A program made the position numbers and the translations under genes. Of a DNA stretch of 64,000 nucleotides, positions 18,800-27,677 are shown in pieces (the first letter of the stretch is position 1; every line of letters starts with the position of its first letter). A model generated the notes under the pieces. It saw only the letters and a list, made by a program, of their open reading frames with translations, was not told where the DNA came from and did not search any database. This stretch comes from Burkholderia sp. (lineage in GTDB: Bacteria > Pseudomonadota > Gammaproteobacteria > Burkholderiales > Burkholderiaceae). The DNA is taken from contig CP144361.1 in NCBI GenBank assembly GCA_040954445.1, positions 930,001-994,000 on the forward strand, in the 5' to 3' direction.

Positions 18800-19922
18800 G
18801 GCGTTGTTGCATAAATCGAGCGAGATCCGTTGACGTTTACGCGCAATGGTCGCGGGGCCAGCCTCCTATCAAGTCAGATTCCAGAGTAACTGCCTAATTT
18901 TTGCCAAGAAAATGCGCAAGGACATACACAAGAAAGGTGAGCCGAAGGCACGCTACCGTGTCAGGAATTGGGCGGCCTATAATGAAGGCCTGATCAGCCG
19001 GGGGAACGTAACAATATGGATAGATGAAGCCGTCCTTGCCAGAATGCCCGATGCCATACCCACACGTGGTCGCCCGTGTGTATACGGCGATACGCTGATT
19101 CAGGCATTACTTGGCGTGAAGACCGTCTATCGACTGACCTTGCGCGCCCTGCAAGGTTTCACCCAAAGTCTGCGCGATTTGGCCTTCCCGAGCTTGCCGG
19201 TGCCGAATTACACCACGCTCTGTCGCCGGGCAAAAACGCTTGATGTCGAACTGCCGATCCTTCGTGACAATGAACCGATCCATCTGGTTGTCGACAGCAC
19301 CGGTCTGAAGGTCTATGGAGAAGGTGAATGGAAGGTGCGCCAGCACGGCTACTCGAAGCGGCGCACGTGGCGTAAAGTCCATCTCGCGCTCAACGCGAAT
19401 ACAGGTCAAGTGCATGCCGCGCTAATGACGAATCAGAATGTGGCTGACGGTGACGCTCTGGCCAAGTTGCTCGACCAGATTCCACGCGAAGAACAAATCG
19501 ATGTCATTGGCGGTGACGGTGCCTACGACACCAAGCCATGCCATGCGGCCATTGCTGCACGCAGTGCTATTCCTTCGATTCCGCCACGCGAGGGTGCCGC
19601 TCATTGGCCAGCGGATATGCCCGGTGCGGCGTGGCGTAATGGCGCGGTTGATGCAATTGCCCGTGACGGTCGTCGAGAATGGAAGCAACACAGTGGCTAC
19701 CACCGGCGATCGCTTGCCGAGAATGCGATGTATCGGTTCAAGACCCTCACCGGCCACTGTCTCTGGGCGCGTCACATCGACTCGCAGGCGAACGAGGTCT
19801 CCGTTCGCGTCGGCGTCATCAACCGCATGGCGGATCTCGCTCGTCCGCAATCCGTTCGTATCGCCTGAAATTATGCCCGTTGATGCCATTGCATCCTCAC
19901 GCTCGATTGATGCAACAACGCC
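18800..19922 (+). mobile_element. ISx, complete copy
   Basis: 1123 bp. The right tip has one change (GATTGATGC for GATTTATGC). The flanks differ (CATGGAAGT before, TATTTGTAC after), so there is no duplication and at least one side has been rearranged. Confidence 0.92.
18912..19868 (+). CDS. ISx transposase, intact
   Basis: 318 residues with the full DDE set. It is near-identical to the proteins at 3989-4945 and 7654-8613 and shares GLISRG, ARMPDAIP and RPCVYGD. It differs at the C-terminus (DSQANEVSVRV). Confidence 0.94.
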   Translation: MRKDIHKKGEPKARYRVRNWAAYNEGLISRGNVTIWIDEAVLARMPDAIPTRGRPCVYGDTLIQALLGVKTVYRLTLRALQGFTQSLRDLAFPSLPVPNYTTLCRRAKTLDVELPILRDNEPIHLVVDSTGLKVYGEGEWKVRQHGYSKRRTWRKVHLALNANTGQVHAALMTNQNVADGDALAKLLDQIPREEQIDVIGGDGAYDTKPCHAAIAARSAIPSIPPREGAAHWPADMPGAAWRNGAVDAIARDGRREWKQHSGYHRRSLAENAMYRFKTLTGHCLWARHIDSQANEVSVRVGVINRMADLARPQSVRIA

Positions 19923-19955
19923 TATTTGTACTCTCGTTTCTTTAGTGTCCGAGTC

Positions 19956-20071
19956 ATTGATCAAAAATTTGCGATCTTGAAATTCAAAAATCGTCTCTTC
20001 TGTCTCGTTTTTCCATGCCCCTCACATGAGGGACGAATTTTAAATTTCAAGATCGCAAATTTTTGATCAAT
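19956..20071 (+). repeat. TTGATC repeat family, full copy A
   Basis: About 114 bp, largely palindromic. Left tip TTGATCAAAAATTTGCGATC, right tip its near-complement ending GATCAA, with TA after it. The asymmetric centre contains CCCTCACATGAGGG. It lies 36 bp before the start of an IS630-family transposase relic. No TA is seen at the left end. Confidence 0.85.
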
Positions 20072-20107
20072 AGAGAACAAATTTTTACTGTCGCTGTCCA
20101 ACCCGAC

Positions 20108-21023
20108 ATGAAGAGAGATGGACGCACGGTATCGCGGTCGGCGTTGGAGGAAATGCGCCTGATGGCACTGGATCGCATGCGCGAAGGCGAGGCGCCGACT
20201 AAGGTCGCCGCTTCGTTCGGTTTGCATCGTGGCTGGGCCTACAAAGTATTGGCGCGGGCCAAGGGCCCAGGGCGCGGTAAGCGTGCCCTTCTTTTACGTA
20301 AAGGAACCGGCCGACCACGCACGCTCTCGCCGAAGCAGGAGCGTCAAGTGTTTGTCTGGGTCAACGGCAAGAACCCGCAGCGGTATGGATTCAACTTCGG
20401 ATTTTGGACGCGGCGGATCCTGCGTGAGCTGATCGAGCAGAAAGTCGGTGCGCGGTTGAGTCTTGCAAGCGTTGGCACGGTGCTTCTGCGGCTGGGAATG
20501 ACGCCGCAGAAGCCGTTGCAGCAGGCTTATCAGCGCGACCCAGCGGCGGTGACGCGGTGGCAGCGGGACACCTACCCAGCCATTGCGTGTCAGGCTAAGC
20601 AGGAAAAAGCCGAGATCTACTTCTGGGATGAGTCGGGCTTTCGCGCTGATGCCGTGCAGGGTAGAACCTGGGGCGTCAGAGGCACCAGGCCTGTGGTCTC
20701 GATTCCTGGGCAGCGCCAGAGCATCAGTACGGCTTCGGCGGTGAACAGCAAGGGCGGATTCTGGTTTGCTGTCTACAGCGGCGGCCTGAACGGCGAGAAG
20801 TTCGTGGAACTGCTGCAACAGATGATGAAAGGACGGCGCAGGCCAATCTATCTGGTGTTGGACGGATTGCCAGCGCACAAGACCCATAGCGTGCGTGCCT
20901 ACGTCGACAGCCTGAAGGGCAAGCTGACCCTGCACTTCCTGCCGAGCTACGCCCACGGAGCTGAATCCCGATGAGCTGGTTTGAAGCTACGGACCGGTGT
21001 CGAGCGCAGTCCATTGTGCAGTA
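20108..21023 (+). pseudogene. IS630-family transposase, frameshifted and truncated
   Basis: ATG at 20108 opens a DDE transposase of the IS630/Tc1-mariner group: an N-terminal helix-turn-helix (SRSALEEMRLMALDRM and APTKVAASFGLHRGWAYKVL), first Asp in YFWDESGFRAD, second Asp in YLVLDGLPAHK. After LHFLPSYA an extra base shifts the frame to a stop at 20974. Removing it restores PELNPDELV, the usual third-residue region, but a TGA replaces the next Trp codon. ISx at 21024 removes the rest. The copy is inactive. A more decayed relative is at 41054. Confidence 0.9.
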
Positions 21024-22177
21024 GGCGTTTTTGCATAAAACGAGCGTGAGCCGTTGACGTTTACACGCAACGGTCGCGGGATCAGCCTCCTGTTATTGAT
21101 CCACAATTTTTGATCAATAACAAGTCAGATTCCAGAGTAACTGCCTAATTTTTGCCAAGAAAATACGCAAGGACATACATAAGACAGGTGAGTCGAAGGC
21201 ACGCTACCGTGTCAGGCATTAGGCGGCCTTATAATGAAGGCCAGATCAACTGGGGGAACGTGACGATATGGATAGATGAAGCCGTTCTTGCCAGAATACT
21301 CGACGCCATACCCACGCGTGGTCACCCGAGTCTATACGGCGATACGCTTGATTCAGGCCTTACTTAACGTAAAGACCGTCTATCAACTGATGTTGCGCGC
21401 GCCCTGCAAGGTTTCACCCAAAGTCTACGTGATTTGACCTTCCCGAGCTTGCCGGTGCCGAATGACACCACGCTCTGTCGCCGGGCAAAACGCTTGATGT
21501 CGAACTGCCGATCCTTCGCGACAACGAACCGATCCATTTGGTTGTCGACAGCACCCGTCTGAAGATCTATGGCGAGGGTGAATGGAAGGTGCGCCAGCAC
21601 GGCTATTCGAAGCGGCGCACCTGGCATAAAGTCCATCTCGCGCTCAACGCGAATACGGGTCCAGTGCATGCCGCGCTAATGACGAATCAGAATGTAGCTG
21701 ACGGTGACGCTCTGGCCAAGTTGCTCGACCAGATGCCACGCGAAGAACAAATCGATGTCATCGGCGGTGACGGTGCCTACGACACCAGCCCATGCCATGC
21801 GGTCGTTGCTGCACGCAGTGCTATTCCTTCGATTCCGCCACGCGAGGGTGCCGCTCATTGGCCAGCGGATAATCCCCGGTGCGGCGTGGCGTAATCGGGC
21901 GGTTGATGCAATTGCCCGTGACGATCGTCGAGAATGGAAGCAAGACAGTGGCTACCACCGGCGATCGCTTGCCGAGAATGCGATGTATCGGTTCAAGACC
22001 TTCACCGGCAACTGTCTCTGGGCGCGTCAGATCGCCTCGCAGGCGACCGAGGTCGCCGTTCGAGGCGGCGTCATCAACCGGCATGGCGGACCTCGCTCGT
22101 CCGCAATCCGTTCGTATCGCCTGAATTATGCCCGTCGATGCCATTGCGTTCTCACGCTCGATTTATGCAATAACGCC
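21024..22177 (+). mobile_element. ISx copy, decayed, with a 22-bp TA-flanked insert
   Basis: Both tips are recognisable (GGCGTTTTTGCAT, TAACGCC). It is about 30 bp longer than a normal copy because of the insert at 21096-21117. The transposase gene has several frameshifts (near 21350, 21490, 21872) and cannot be expressed. Confidence 0.88.
21096..21117. repeat. 22-bp minimal TTGATC insert
   Basis: TTGATCCACAATTTTTGATC followed by AA, flanked on both sides by TA (21094-21095 and 21118-21119). It is inserted in ISx terminal DNA that other copies show uninterrupted. It looks like the two tips of the 113-bp repeat joined directly. Confidence 0.75.
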
Positions 22178-22312
22178 TTTGCAAATATCGAACACGCCGG
22201 TGCGCGACAGGTTCGTATGCTCGGTAATCTCGTCGTAAGTTCAGCCACGCGTGCGCAGGTTGATCACCTGACGTCGCCGCTCTTCACGTGCCTCACGAGG
22301 AAGCGATCTCAT
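22178..22312 (-). pseudogene. Second IS630-type transposase, N-terminal relic
   Basis: Reading minus from ATG at 22312: PREAREERRRQVINLRTRG, then a stop in place of Trp (22241-22243), then TYDEITEHTNLSRTGVFDIC. This is the helix-turn-helix start of an IS630-family transposase different from the one at 20108. Everything after 22178 is lost to ISx. The sequence just upstream of its ATG is one half of the small palindromic repeat, so this is the likely parent of that family. Confidence 0.8.
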
Positions 22313-22381
22313 ATCTCTTTTTCCCATCTCCCTCACATGAGGGTCGATTTGCCAATTTAAAAATCACGCATTGCAGATCAA
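22313..22381 (-). repeat. TTGATC repeat family, half-copy E joined to transposase start
   Basis: On the minus strand: TTGATCTGCAATGCGTGATT at the tip, the palindrome CCCTCATGTGAGGG, then GGGAAAAAGAGAT and the transposase ATG. It aligns with the corresponding arm of copies A and B. Its outer end abuts TA inside an ISx tip (TATGCAACAACGCC). Confidence 0.8.
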
Positions 22382-22395
22382 TATGCAACAACGCC
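22382..22395 (+). mobile_element. ISx right tip remnant
   Basis: Only TATGCAACAACGCC remains. Its first TA is the TA in the ISx terminal repeat, as expected if the small repeat inserted there and the rest was lost. Confidence 0.7.
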
Positions 22396-22410
22396 GCTCG
22401 TCACGAGCGG
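22394..22410. promoter_or_regulatory. 17-bp perfect palindrome before the CorC-like gene
   Basis: CCGCTCGTCACGAGCGG, with a TATAGT (22426-22431) shortly after. It could be an operator or the remains of a terminator. The sequence alone does not decide. Confidence 0.4.
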
Positions 22411-22480
22411 CACACGCCCCTCTGCTATAGTCATTCCCATCCTTCTCTCTGCCCTGTGACCCTGACCGACCCCGACCCGA

Positions 22481-23788
22481 ATGGACCATATTCCCTTATG
22501 GGCGCAAATCTGCGGCGTCTTTGTCCTACTCCTCTGCTCCAGCTTCTTCTCGATCTCTGAAACGGCCATGATGGCGCTCAACCGCCATCGGCTGAAACTG
22601 CTCGCCGGCCAGAATGCGCTCGGCGCGAAGACCACCCAGCGGTTGCTGTCGCGCACTGACACGCTGCTCAGCGTGATCTTGATCGGCAACAACCTGTTCA
22701 ACACCATTATCCCAGTCCTGACTACCTCGATCGCGCTGCGCACCTTCGGGCACGACAACCTGGTGCTGTCGATCTCGACCGGCATTGTCGCTTTTCTGAT
22801 CATCATGTTGGCGGAAATCACCCCGAAGATCGTCGGCGCGACCTACCCCGAGCGCATCGCACTGCCTGCCAGCCTGGTGATCGCACCGCTGATGCGCGTC
22901 ATGAAGCCGGTGATCTGGTTCGTCAATCAGCTCGCCAACGGCATCTTGCGCCTGCTGCGGATCAATACGCAGGGCGATCGCACCCAGCGCTTTTCACCAG
23001 AGGAGCTGCGCTCGATCGTGCTTGAGTCGGGCAGCTTTATGCCGACCAAGCACCATAGCATCCTGCTAAACCTGTTCGACCTCGAGAACATTACTGTCGA
23101 CGACGTGATGATCCCGCGCCGCCAGATCGAATCGCTGAACTTCGACGCCCCGCTCGACGAAATCCTCCACCAGCTCGAGACCTGCTATCATAATCAACTG
23201 ATTGTCTATCAAGGCGACATCGACCAGATGCTCGGCGTACTGCACGTGCGCAAAACACTGACTGCGCTGCACAACCAGGAACTCGGTCGTGACACGCTGC
23301 GCGCTCTGCTGGCGGAGCCTTATTACGTGCCCTCGGGCACGCCGGTGTTCCAGCAGCTCCAGTATTTCCAGGAGAGCCGTCAGCGTACTGCGCTGGTAGT
23401 CAATGAATATGGCGAACTGGAAGGGCTGCTCACGCCAGAGGACATCATCGAAGAGCTCATCGGCGAGTTCACCACCTCCACGCCAAACGGTAGCAGCTCG
23501 CGCGGTGGCTGGAATGCCAACGGAGAATGCATCGTTGCCGGCAGCATTCCACTGCGCGAGCTGAACCGCTGGTTACACTTGAGCTTGCCGACCAAAGGTC
23601 CAAAGACGCTCAACGGGCTGATCCTCGATATTCTCGAGGAGATTCCAGACGGCGATGTCTGCATGAAGATCGGCGAAGTGATGCTCGAGGTGATGCGTAG
23701 CGACGACCAGGCTGTGCGCACCGTCAAGCTGTTCAAGCCGTGCACCACGCGCGGCGCACGCGCTCTGCTGTATAGCGTTGTTGCATAA
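22481..23788 (+). CDS. CorC/HlyC-family CNNM-type membrane transporter
   Basis: 435 residues. The N-terminal DUF21/CNNM membrane domain (about residues 1-190, four hydrophobic segments, with SSFFSISETAMMALNRHRLK) is followed by a pair of CBS domains (DVMIPRRQIESLNFDAPLDE; TALVVNEYGELEGLLTPED) and a C-terminal CorC_HlyC domain. Relatives act in magnesium or cobalt export or homeostasis at the inner membrane; the substrate here is not known. The last native codons are replaced: ISx begins at 23774, and its terminal repeat reads GTTGTTGCATAA, adding VVA and the stop. Only a few residues seem to be lost, so it may still function. Confidence 0.9.
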   Translation: MDHIPLWAQICGVFVLLLCSSFFSISETAMMALNRHRLKLLAGQNALGAKTTQRLLSRTDTLLSVILIGNNLFNTIIPVLTTSIALRTFGHDNLVLSISTGIVAFLIIMLAEITPKIVGATYPERIALPASLVIAPLMRVMKPVIWFVNQLANGILRLLRINTQGDRTQRFSPEELRSIVLESGSFMPTKHHSILLNLFDLENITVDDVMIPRRQIESLNFDAPLDEILHQLETCYHNQLIVYQGDIDQMLGVLHVRKTLTALHNQELGRDTLRALLAEPYYVPSGTPVFQQLQYFQESRQRTALVVNEYGELEGLLTPEDIIEELIGEFTTSTPNGSSSRGGWNANGECIVAGSIPLRELNRWLHLSLPTKGPKTLNGLILDILEEIPDGDVCMKIGEVMLEVMRSDDQAVRTVKLFKPCTTRGARALLYSVVA

Positions 23789-24453
23789 ATCGAGCGTGAG
23801 GGCGCAATCGCATCGACGGGCATAATTTCTAGGCGATATACACGGATTGTGGACGAGCAGGTCCGCCATGCGGTTGATTACGCCGACGCGAACGGCAACC
23901 TCGGTCTCCTGCGAGTCGATGTGACGCGCGCCCAGAGACAGTTGCCGGTGAGCGCCTTGAACCGATACGTCGATTCTCGGCAAGCGATCACCGGTGGTAG
24001 CCACTGTCTTTCTTCCATTTCGACGACCGTCACGGGCAATTGCATCAACCGCGCCATTACGCCACGCCGCACCGGGCATATCCGCTGGCCAATGAACGGC
24101 ACCCTCGCGTGGCGGAATCGAAGGAATAGCACTGCGTGCAGCAATGGCCGCATGGCATGGCTTTGTGTCGTAGGCACCAAAGCCGCCGATGACATCGATT
24201 TGTTCTTCGCGTGGAATCTGGTCGAGCAACTTGGCCAGAGCGTCAGCGTCAGCCACATTCTGCTGCGTCATTAGCGCGGCATGCACTTGACCCGTATTCG
24301 CGTTGAGCGCGAGATGGACTTTACGCCACGTGCGCCGCTTCGAGTAGCCGTGCTGGCGCACCTTCCATTCACCTTCTCCATAGACCTTCAGAGCGGTGCT
24401 GTCGACCACCAGATGGATCGGTTCGTTGTCGCGAAGGATTAGCAGTTCTACAT
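23774..24453 (-). mobile_element. ISx 3' half, reversed
   Basis: It starts with a slightly altered right tip (AGCGTTGTTG), which gives the CorC-like gene its stop codon, and covers the C-terminal two-thirds of the transposase gene. It has damage near 23875-23990 and stops at the next copy. Confidence 0.88.
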
Positions 24454-25577
24454 GGCGTTGTTGCATAAATCGAGCGAGATCCGTTGACGTTTACGCGCAA
24501 CGGTCGCTGGGCCAGCCTCCTATCAAGTCAGATTCCAGAGTAACTGCCTAATTTTTGCCAAGAAAATGCGCAAGGACATACACAAGAAAGGTGAGCCGAA
24601 GGCACGCTACCGTGTCATGAATTGGGCGGCCTATAATGAAGGCCTGATCAACCGGGGGGACGTAACAATATGGATAGATGAAGCCGTCCTTGCCAGAATA
24701 CCCGATGCCATACCCACACGTGGTCGCCCGTGTCTATACGGCGATACGCTGATTTAGGCATTACTTGGCGTGAAGACCGTCTATCGACTGACGTTGCGCG
24801 CCCTGCAAAGTTTCACCCAAAGTATGCGCGATCTGGCCTTCCCGAGCTTGCCGGTGCCGAATTACACCACGCTCTGTCGCCGGGCAAAAACGCTTGATGT
24901 CAAACTTCCGATCCTTCGTGACAATGAACCGATCCATCTGGTTGTCGACAGCACCGCTCTGAAGGTCTATGGAGAAGGTGGATGGAAGGTGTGCCAGCAC
25001 GGCTACTCGAAGCGGCGCACGTGGCGTAAAGTCCATCTCGCGCTCAACGCGAATACGGGTCAAGTGCATGCCGCGCTAATGACGCAGCAGAATGTGGCTG
25101 ACGCTGACGCTCTGGCCAAGTTGCTCGACCAGATTCCACGCGAAGAACAAATCGATGTCATCGTCGGCTTTGGTGCCTACGACACAAAGCCATGCCATGC
25201 GGCCATTGCTGCACGCAGTGCTATTCCTTCGATTCCGCCACGCGAGGGTGCCGTTCATTGGCCAGCGGATATGCCCGGTGCGGCGTGGCGTAATGGCGCG
25301 GTTGATGCAATTGCCCGTGACGGTCATTGAGAATGGAAGCAAGACAGTGACTACCCACCGGCGATCGCTTGCCGAGAATGCGATGTATCGGTTCAAGGCC
25401 TTCACCGGCAACTGCCTCTGGGCGCGTCACATCGACGCGCAGGCGACCGGTGTCGCCGTTCGCGTCGGCGTCATCAACCACATGGTGGACTTCGCTCGTC
25501 CGTAATCTGTTCGTATCGCCTGACATTATGCCAGTCGATGCCATTGCGTCCTCACGCTCGATTTATACAAGAACGCC
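24454..25577 (+). mobile_element. ISx copy, full length, nonsense mutations
   Basis: Both ends present (right tip AAGAACGCC). The transposase gene starting at 24566 has TAG for CAG at 24755-24757, and a TGA near 25328. The internal sequence also has GGCCTTCACC-type changes shared with the fragment at 23774. Confidence 0.88.
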
Positions 25578-25679
25578 CCTGACACGGTAGCGAGCCTTTG
25601 ACTCACATGTGTTGTGTATGTCCTTGCGCATTTTCTTGGAAAAATTAGGCAGTTACTCTGGAGTATAATTTGATATTTG
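25578..25679 (-). mobile_element. ISx 5'-end fragment, interrupted by small repeat
   Basis: Matches the reverse of the first transposase codons and leader up to about GACTTGAT. The remaining terminal part is replaced by the small repeat, and only the outer tip follows at 25790. Confidence 0.75.
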
Positions 25680-25788
25680 TCAGAAATTTTTGATCTTGAA
25701 ATTTGAAAAATGTCCCTCATCTCTCGTTTTCCATGCTACTTACGTGAGGGATGCTTTTACAATTTCAAAATCACGAATTTCGGATCAA
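25680..25788 (+). repeat. TTGATC repeat family, copy D
   Basis: Contains TGATCTTGAAATTTGAAAAA, the centre TTACGTGAGGGATG and the right arm AATTTCAAAATCACGAATTT ending GGATCAA. Its left tip is altered. It sits between two parts of an ISx end. Confidence 0.75.
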
Positions 25789-25789
25789 T

Positions 25790-25805
25790 GTTATGCAACA
25801 ACGCC
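25790..25805 (+). mobile_element. ISx tip remnant before rbfA
   Basis: GTTATGCAACAACGCC, the last bases of an ISx terminal repeat, following copy D of the small repeat. Confidence 0.7.
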
Positions 25806-25868
25806 CATTTTCATGGCGACGGCGATGTGTGCCGTTGCCCGTGCGATGAACGGAATGACGGAAATACC

Positions 25869-26237
25869 ATGACGAAGAAACGTACTTCTCCTAATCGCAA
25901 CGTGCAGATTGCCGACCAGATCCAGCGCGATCTTTCCGAGCTGATTATGCGCGAGGTGAAAGACCCACGGATCGGCATCGTGACGATCCAGAGCGTTGAG
26001 CTGACGCCCGACTACGCGCATGCGAAAGTTTATTTTACAGCGCTCACCGGGGACCCGCTTCAGACCCAAGACGCGTTGCACCACGCCGCGGGCCACCTGC
26101 ACAACCTGCTGTTTAAGCGCCTGAACATCCATACCGTACCGACGCTGCATTTCGATTATGATCAGACGATCGAGAAGGCAGTCGAGATGTCTCGCCTGAT
26201 CGAGCAGGCAAACGCGACGCGCGCCAAGGACGACTGA
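25869..26237 (+). CDS. rbfA: 30S ribosome-binding factor RbfA
   Basis: 122 residues. Cold-shock-related factor that binds the 30S subunit and helps 16S rRNA 5'-end maturation. The KH-like fold region shows [48 protein letters not shown] and [23 protein letters not shown] at 25869 fits the family start. In related genomes infB precedes this gene; here only ISx and the small repeat do. truB follows after 26 bp, so rbfA-truB is one unit. Confidence 0.94.
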   Translation: MTKKRTSPNRNVQIADQIQRDLSELIMREVKDPRIGIVTIQSVELTPDYAHAKVYFTALTGDPLQTQDALHHAAGHLHNLLFKRLNIHTVPTLHFDYDQTIEKAVEMSRLIEQANATRAKDD

Positions 26238-26263
26238 GACGCCTCGCTGATTCCAATCTCGCC

Positions 26264-27205
26264 ATGACGACTGCTGCTCCTCACCCCCCATGCGTGCCGT
26301 GCCGGCTGCTCGACGGCGTGCTGCTGCTGGACAAGCCGATCGGCCTATCCAGCAATGCCGTTCTGATCCGCGCGAAACACCTCTATCTTGCCAAGAAGGC
26401 CGGCCATACCGGCACGCTCGATCCGTTTGCCTCGGGCCTATTACCACTTTGTTTCGGCGAGGCGACTAAGTTCTCCCAGGACCTGCTTGAAGCCGACAAG
26501 ACCTACGAGGCCACCATCCGCCTTGGCACTCGCACCACGACGGCCGACGCCGAGGGTGAGGCGATCGAGACGCGCGAGGTGCAGGCCGATCGTTCGGCGA
26601 TCGAGGCCGTGCTACCGCGTTTCGTCGGCGAGATTGTGCAGGTCCCACCAATGTACTCAGCGCTTAAGCGCGACGGCAAGCCGCTTTACGAATACGCGCG
26701 CGCTGGACAGACCCTCGAGCGTGAGGCACGCCAGGTGACGATCCAACGGCTCGAACTGCTCAATGTCGTTTTGTCGGACGTGAGTGTTCGCGTGACCTGC
26801 AGCAAGGGCACCTACATACGCACGCTCGCCGAGGATATCGGAGAAGCGCTCGGTTGCGGCGCGCACCTGGGTGCATTGCGCCGCACCAGGGTCGGCGCGC
26901 TAACGCTGGAGCATGCGGTCACGCTCGATGCGCTGTCCGATGCCGAGGCGATCGAGCGCGATCGCTGGCTACAGCCCGTCGATGCCTTGCTGTCGAGCTT
27001 CACGCGGGTGAGTCTCACGACCGAGGAGGTCCAGCGTTTCCGTCACGGCCAGCGCCTGCAGCTCGCCTCGGTGGCCGAGCTGAACGTCCAGGATGGGGAT
27101 CGCGTGTGCGTGTATGACGAGACCGAATGCCTGCTCGGCGCTGCACGCTTGAGCTCTGGCGTGCTGACACCAGAGCGCCTGGTGGTGAGCGGCCACCCGA
27201 AATGA
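26264..27205 (+). CDS. truB: tRNA pseudouridine(55) synthase TruB
   Basis: 313 residues. Makes pseudouridine 55 in the T-loop of tRNAs. The catalytic Asp is in GHTGTLDPFASGLLPLC, preceded by the N-terminal GVLLLDKPIGLSSN. Other marks are DKTYEATIRLGTRTTTADAEG, VPPMYSALKRDGKPLYEYAR, SKGTYIRTLAEDIG and a C-terminal PUA-like part. The stop is intact. The next gene usually found here (typA) is absent. Confidence 0.95.
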   Translation: MTTAAPHPPCVPCRLLDGVLLLDKPIGLSSNAVLIRAKHLYLAKKAGHTGTLDPFASGLLPLCFGEATKFSQDLLEADKTYEATIRLGTRTTTADAEGEAIETREVQADRSAIEAVLPRFVGEIVQVPPMYSALKRDGKPLYEYARAGQTLEREARQVTIQRLELLNVVLSDVSVRVTCSKGTYIRTLAEDIGEALGCGAHLGALRRTRVGALTLEHAVTLDALSDAEAIERDRWLQPVDALLSSFTRVSLTTEEVQRFRHGQRLQLASVAELNVQDGDRVCVYDETECLLGAARLSSGVLTPERLVVSGHPK

Positions 27206-27420
27206 CGTTGGCCCTGAAGCGCTAGCGCACACGAAAATGCCAGGTCAATCTATTTCGGTCTGATTTCCTGCCGCTTACGGCGTAAGCTGCGTTGAATGAA
27301 CATCAGAGGTCAGTTTAAATTCACCGTGAGGAACTATTGACTTTCCTGGAAATTTGTGCAGCTTGTATACTGCACTCACGTGCAGTCCAAGCATGGAAGT
27401 GCTGAGCATTGACGATGAGC
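27206..27420 (+). other. Intergenic region after truB
   Basis: No supported gene. It has TTGACT and TATACT boxes, but 23 bp apart, and an inverted repeat TGCACTCACGTGCA (near 27371). It could be the promoter region of a gene now replaced by ISx. Confidence 0.35.
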
Positions 27421-27677
27421 AGCGTTGTTGCATAAATCGAGCGTGAGGACACGATAGTATCGACGGACATAATTTCAGGCGATACGAACGGATTCCGGAC
27501 GATCGAGGCCCGCCATGTGGTTGATTACGCCGACGCGAATGGGGTGCGACTTCCGTCGCCTCTGTGAGTCGATGTGAATGTGACGCGCGACCAGAGACCA
27601 TTGCCGGTGATCGTCTTAAAGCGATAATATACGCCATTCTCGGCAAGCGATCGCTCGTGGTGGCTGTTGCTTTTCTT
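27421..27677 (-). mobile_element. ISx relic, reversed, strongly diverged
   Basis: Right tip (AGCGTTGTTGCATAAATCGA) and the C-terminal coding region with many substitutions and small insertions. Clearly older than the copy that cuts it at 27678. Confidence 0.8.

Noticed and set aside
16495..19922. A composite transposon carrying cargo between ISx copies
   Set aside because: All DNA between the ends is itself ISx. No passenger gene is enclosed, and there is no outer duplication.
27330..27370. A strong promoter after truB (TTGACT and TATACT)
   Set aside because: The boxes are 23 bp apart, too far for sigma-70, and no gene follows before ISx.
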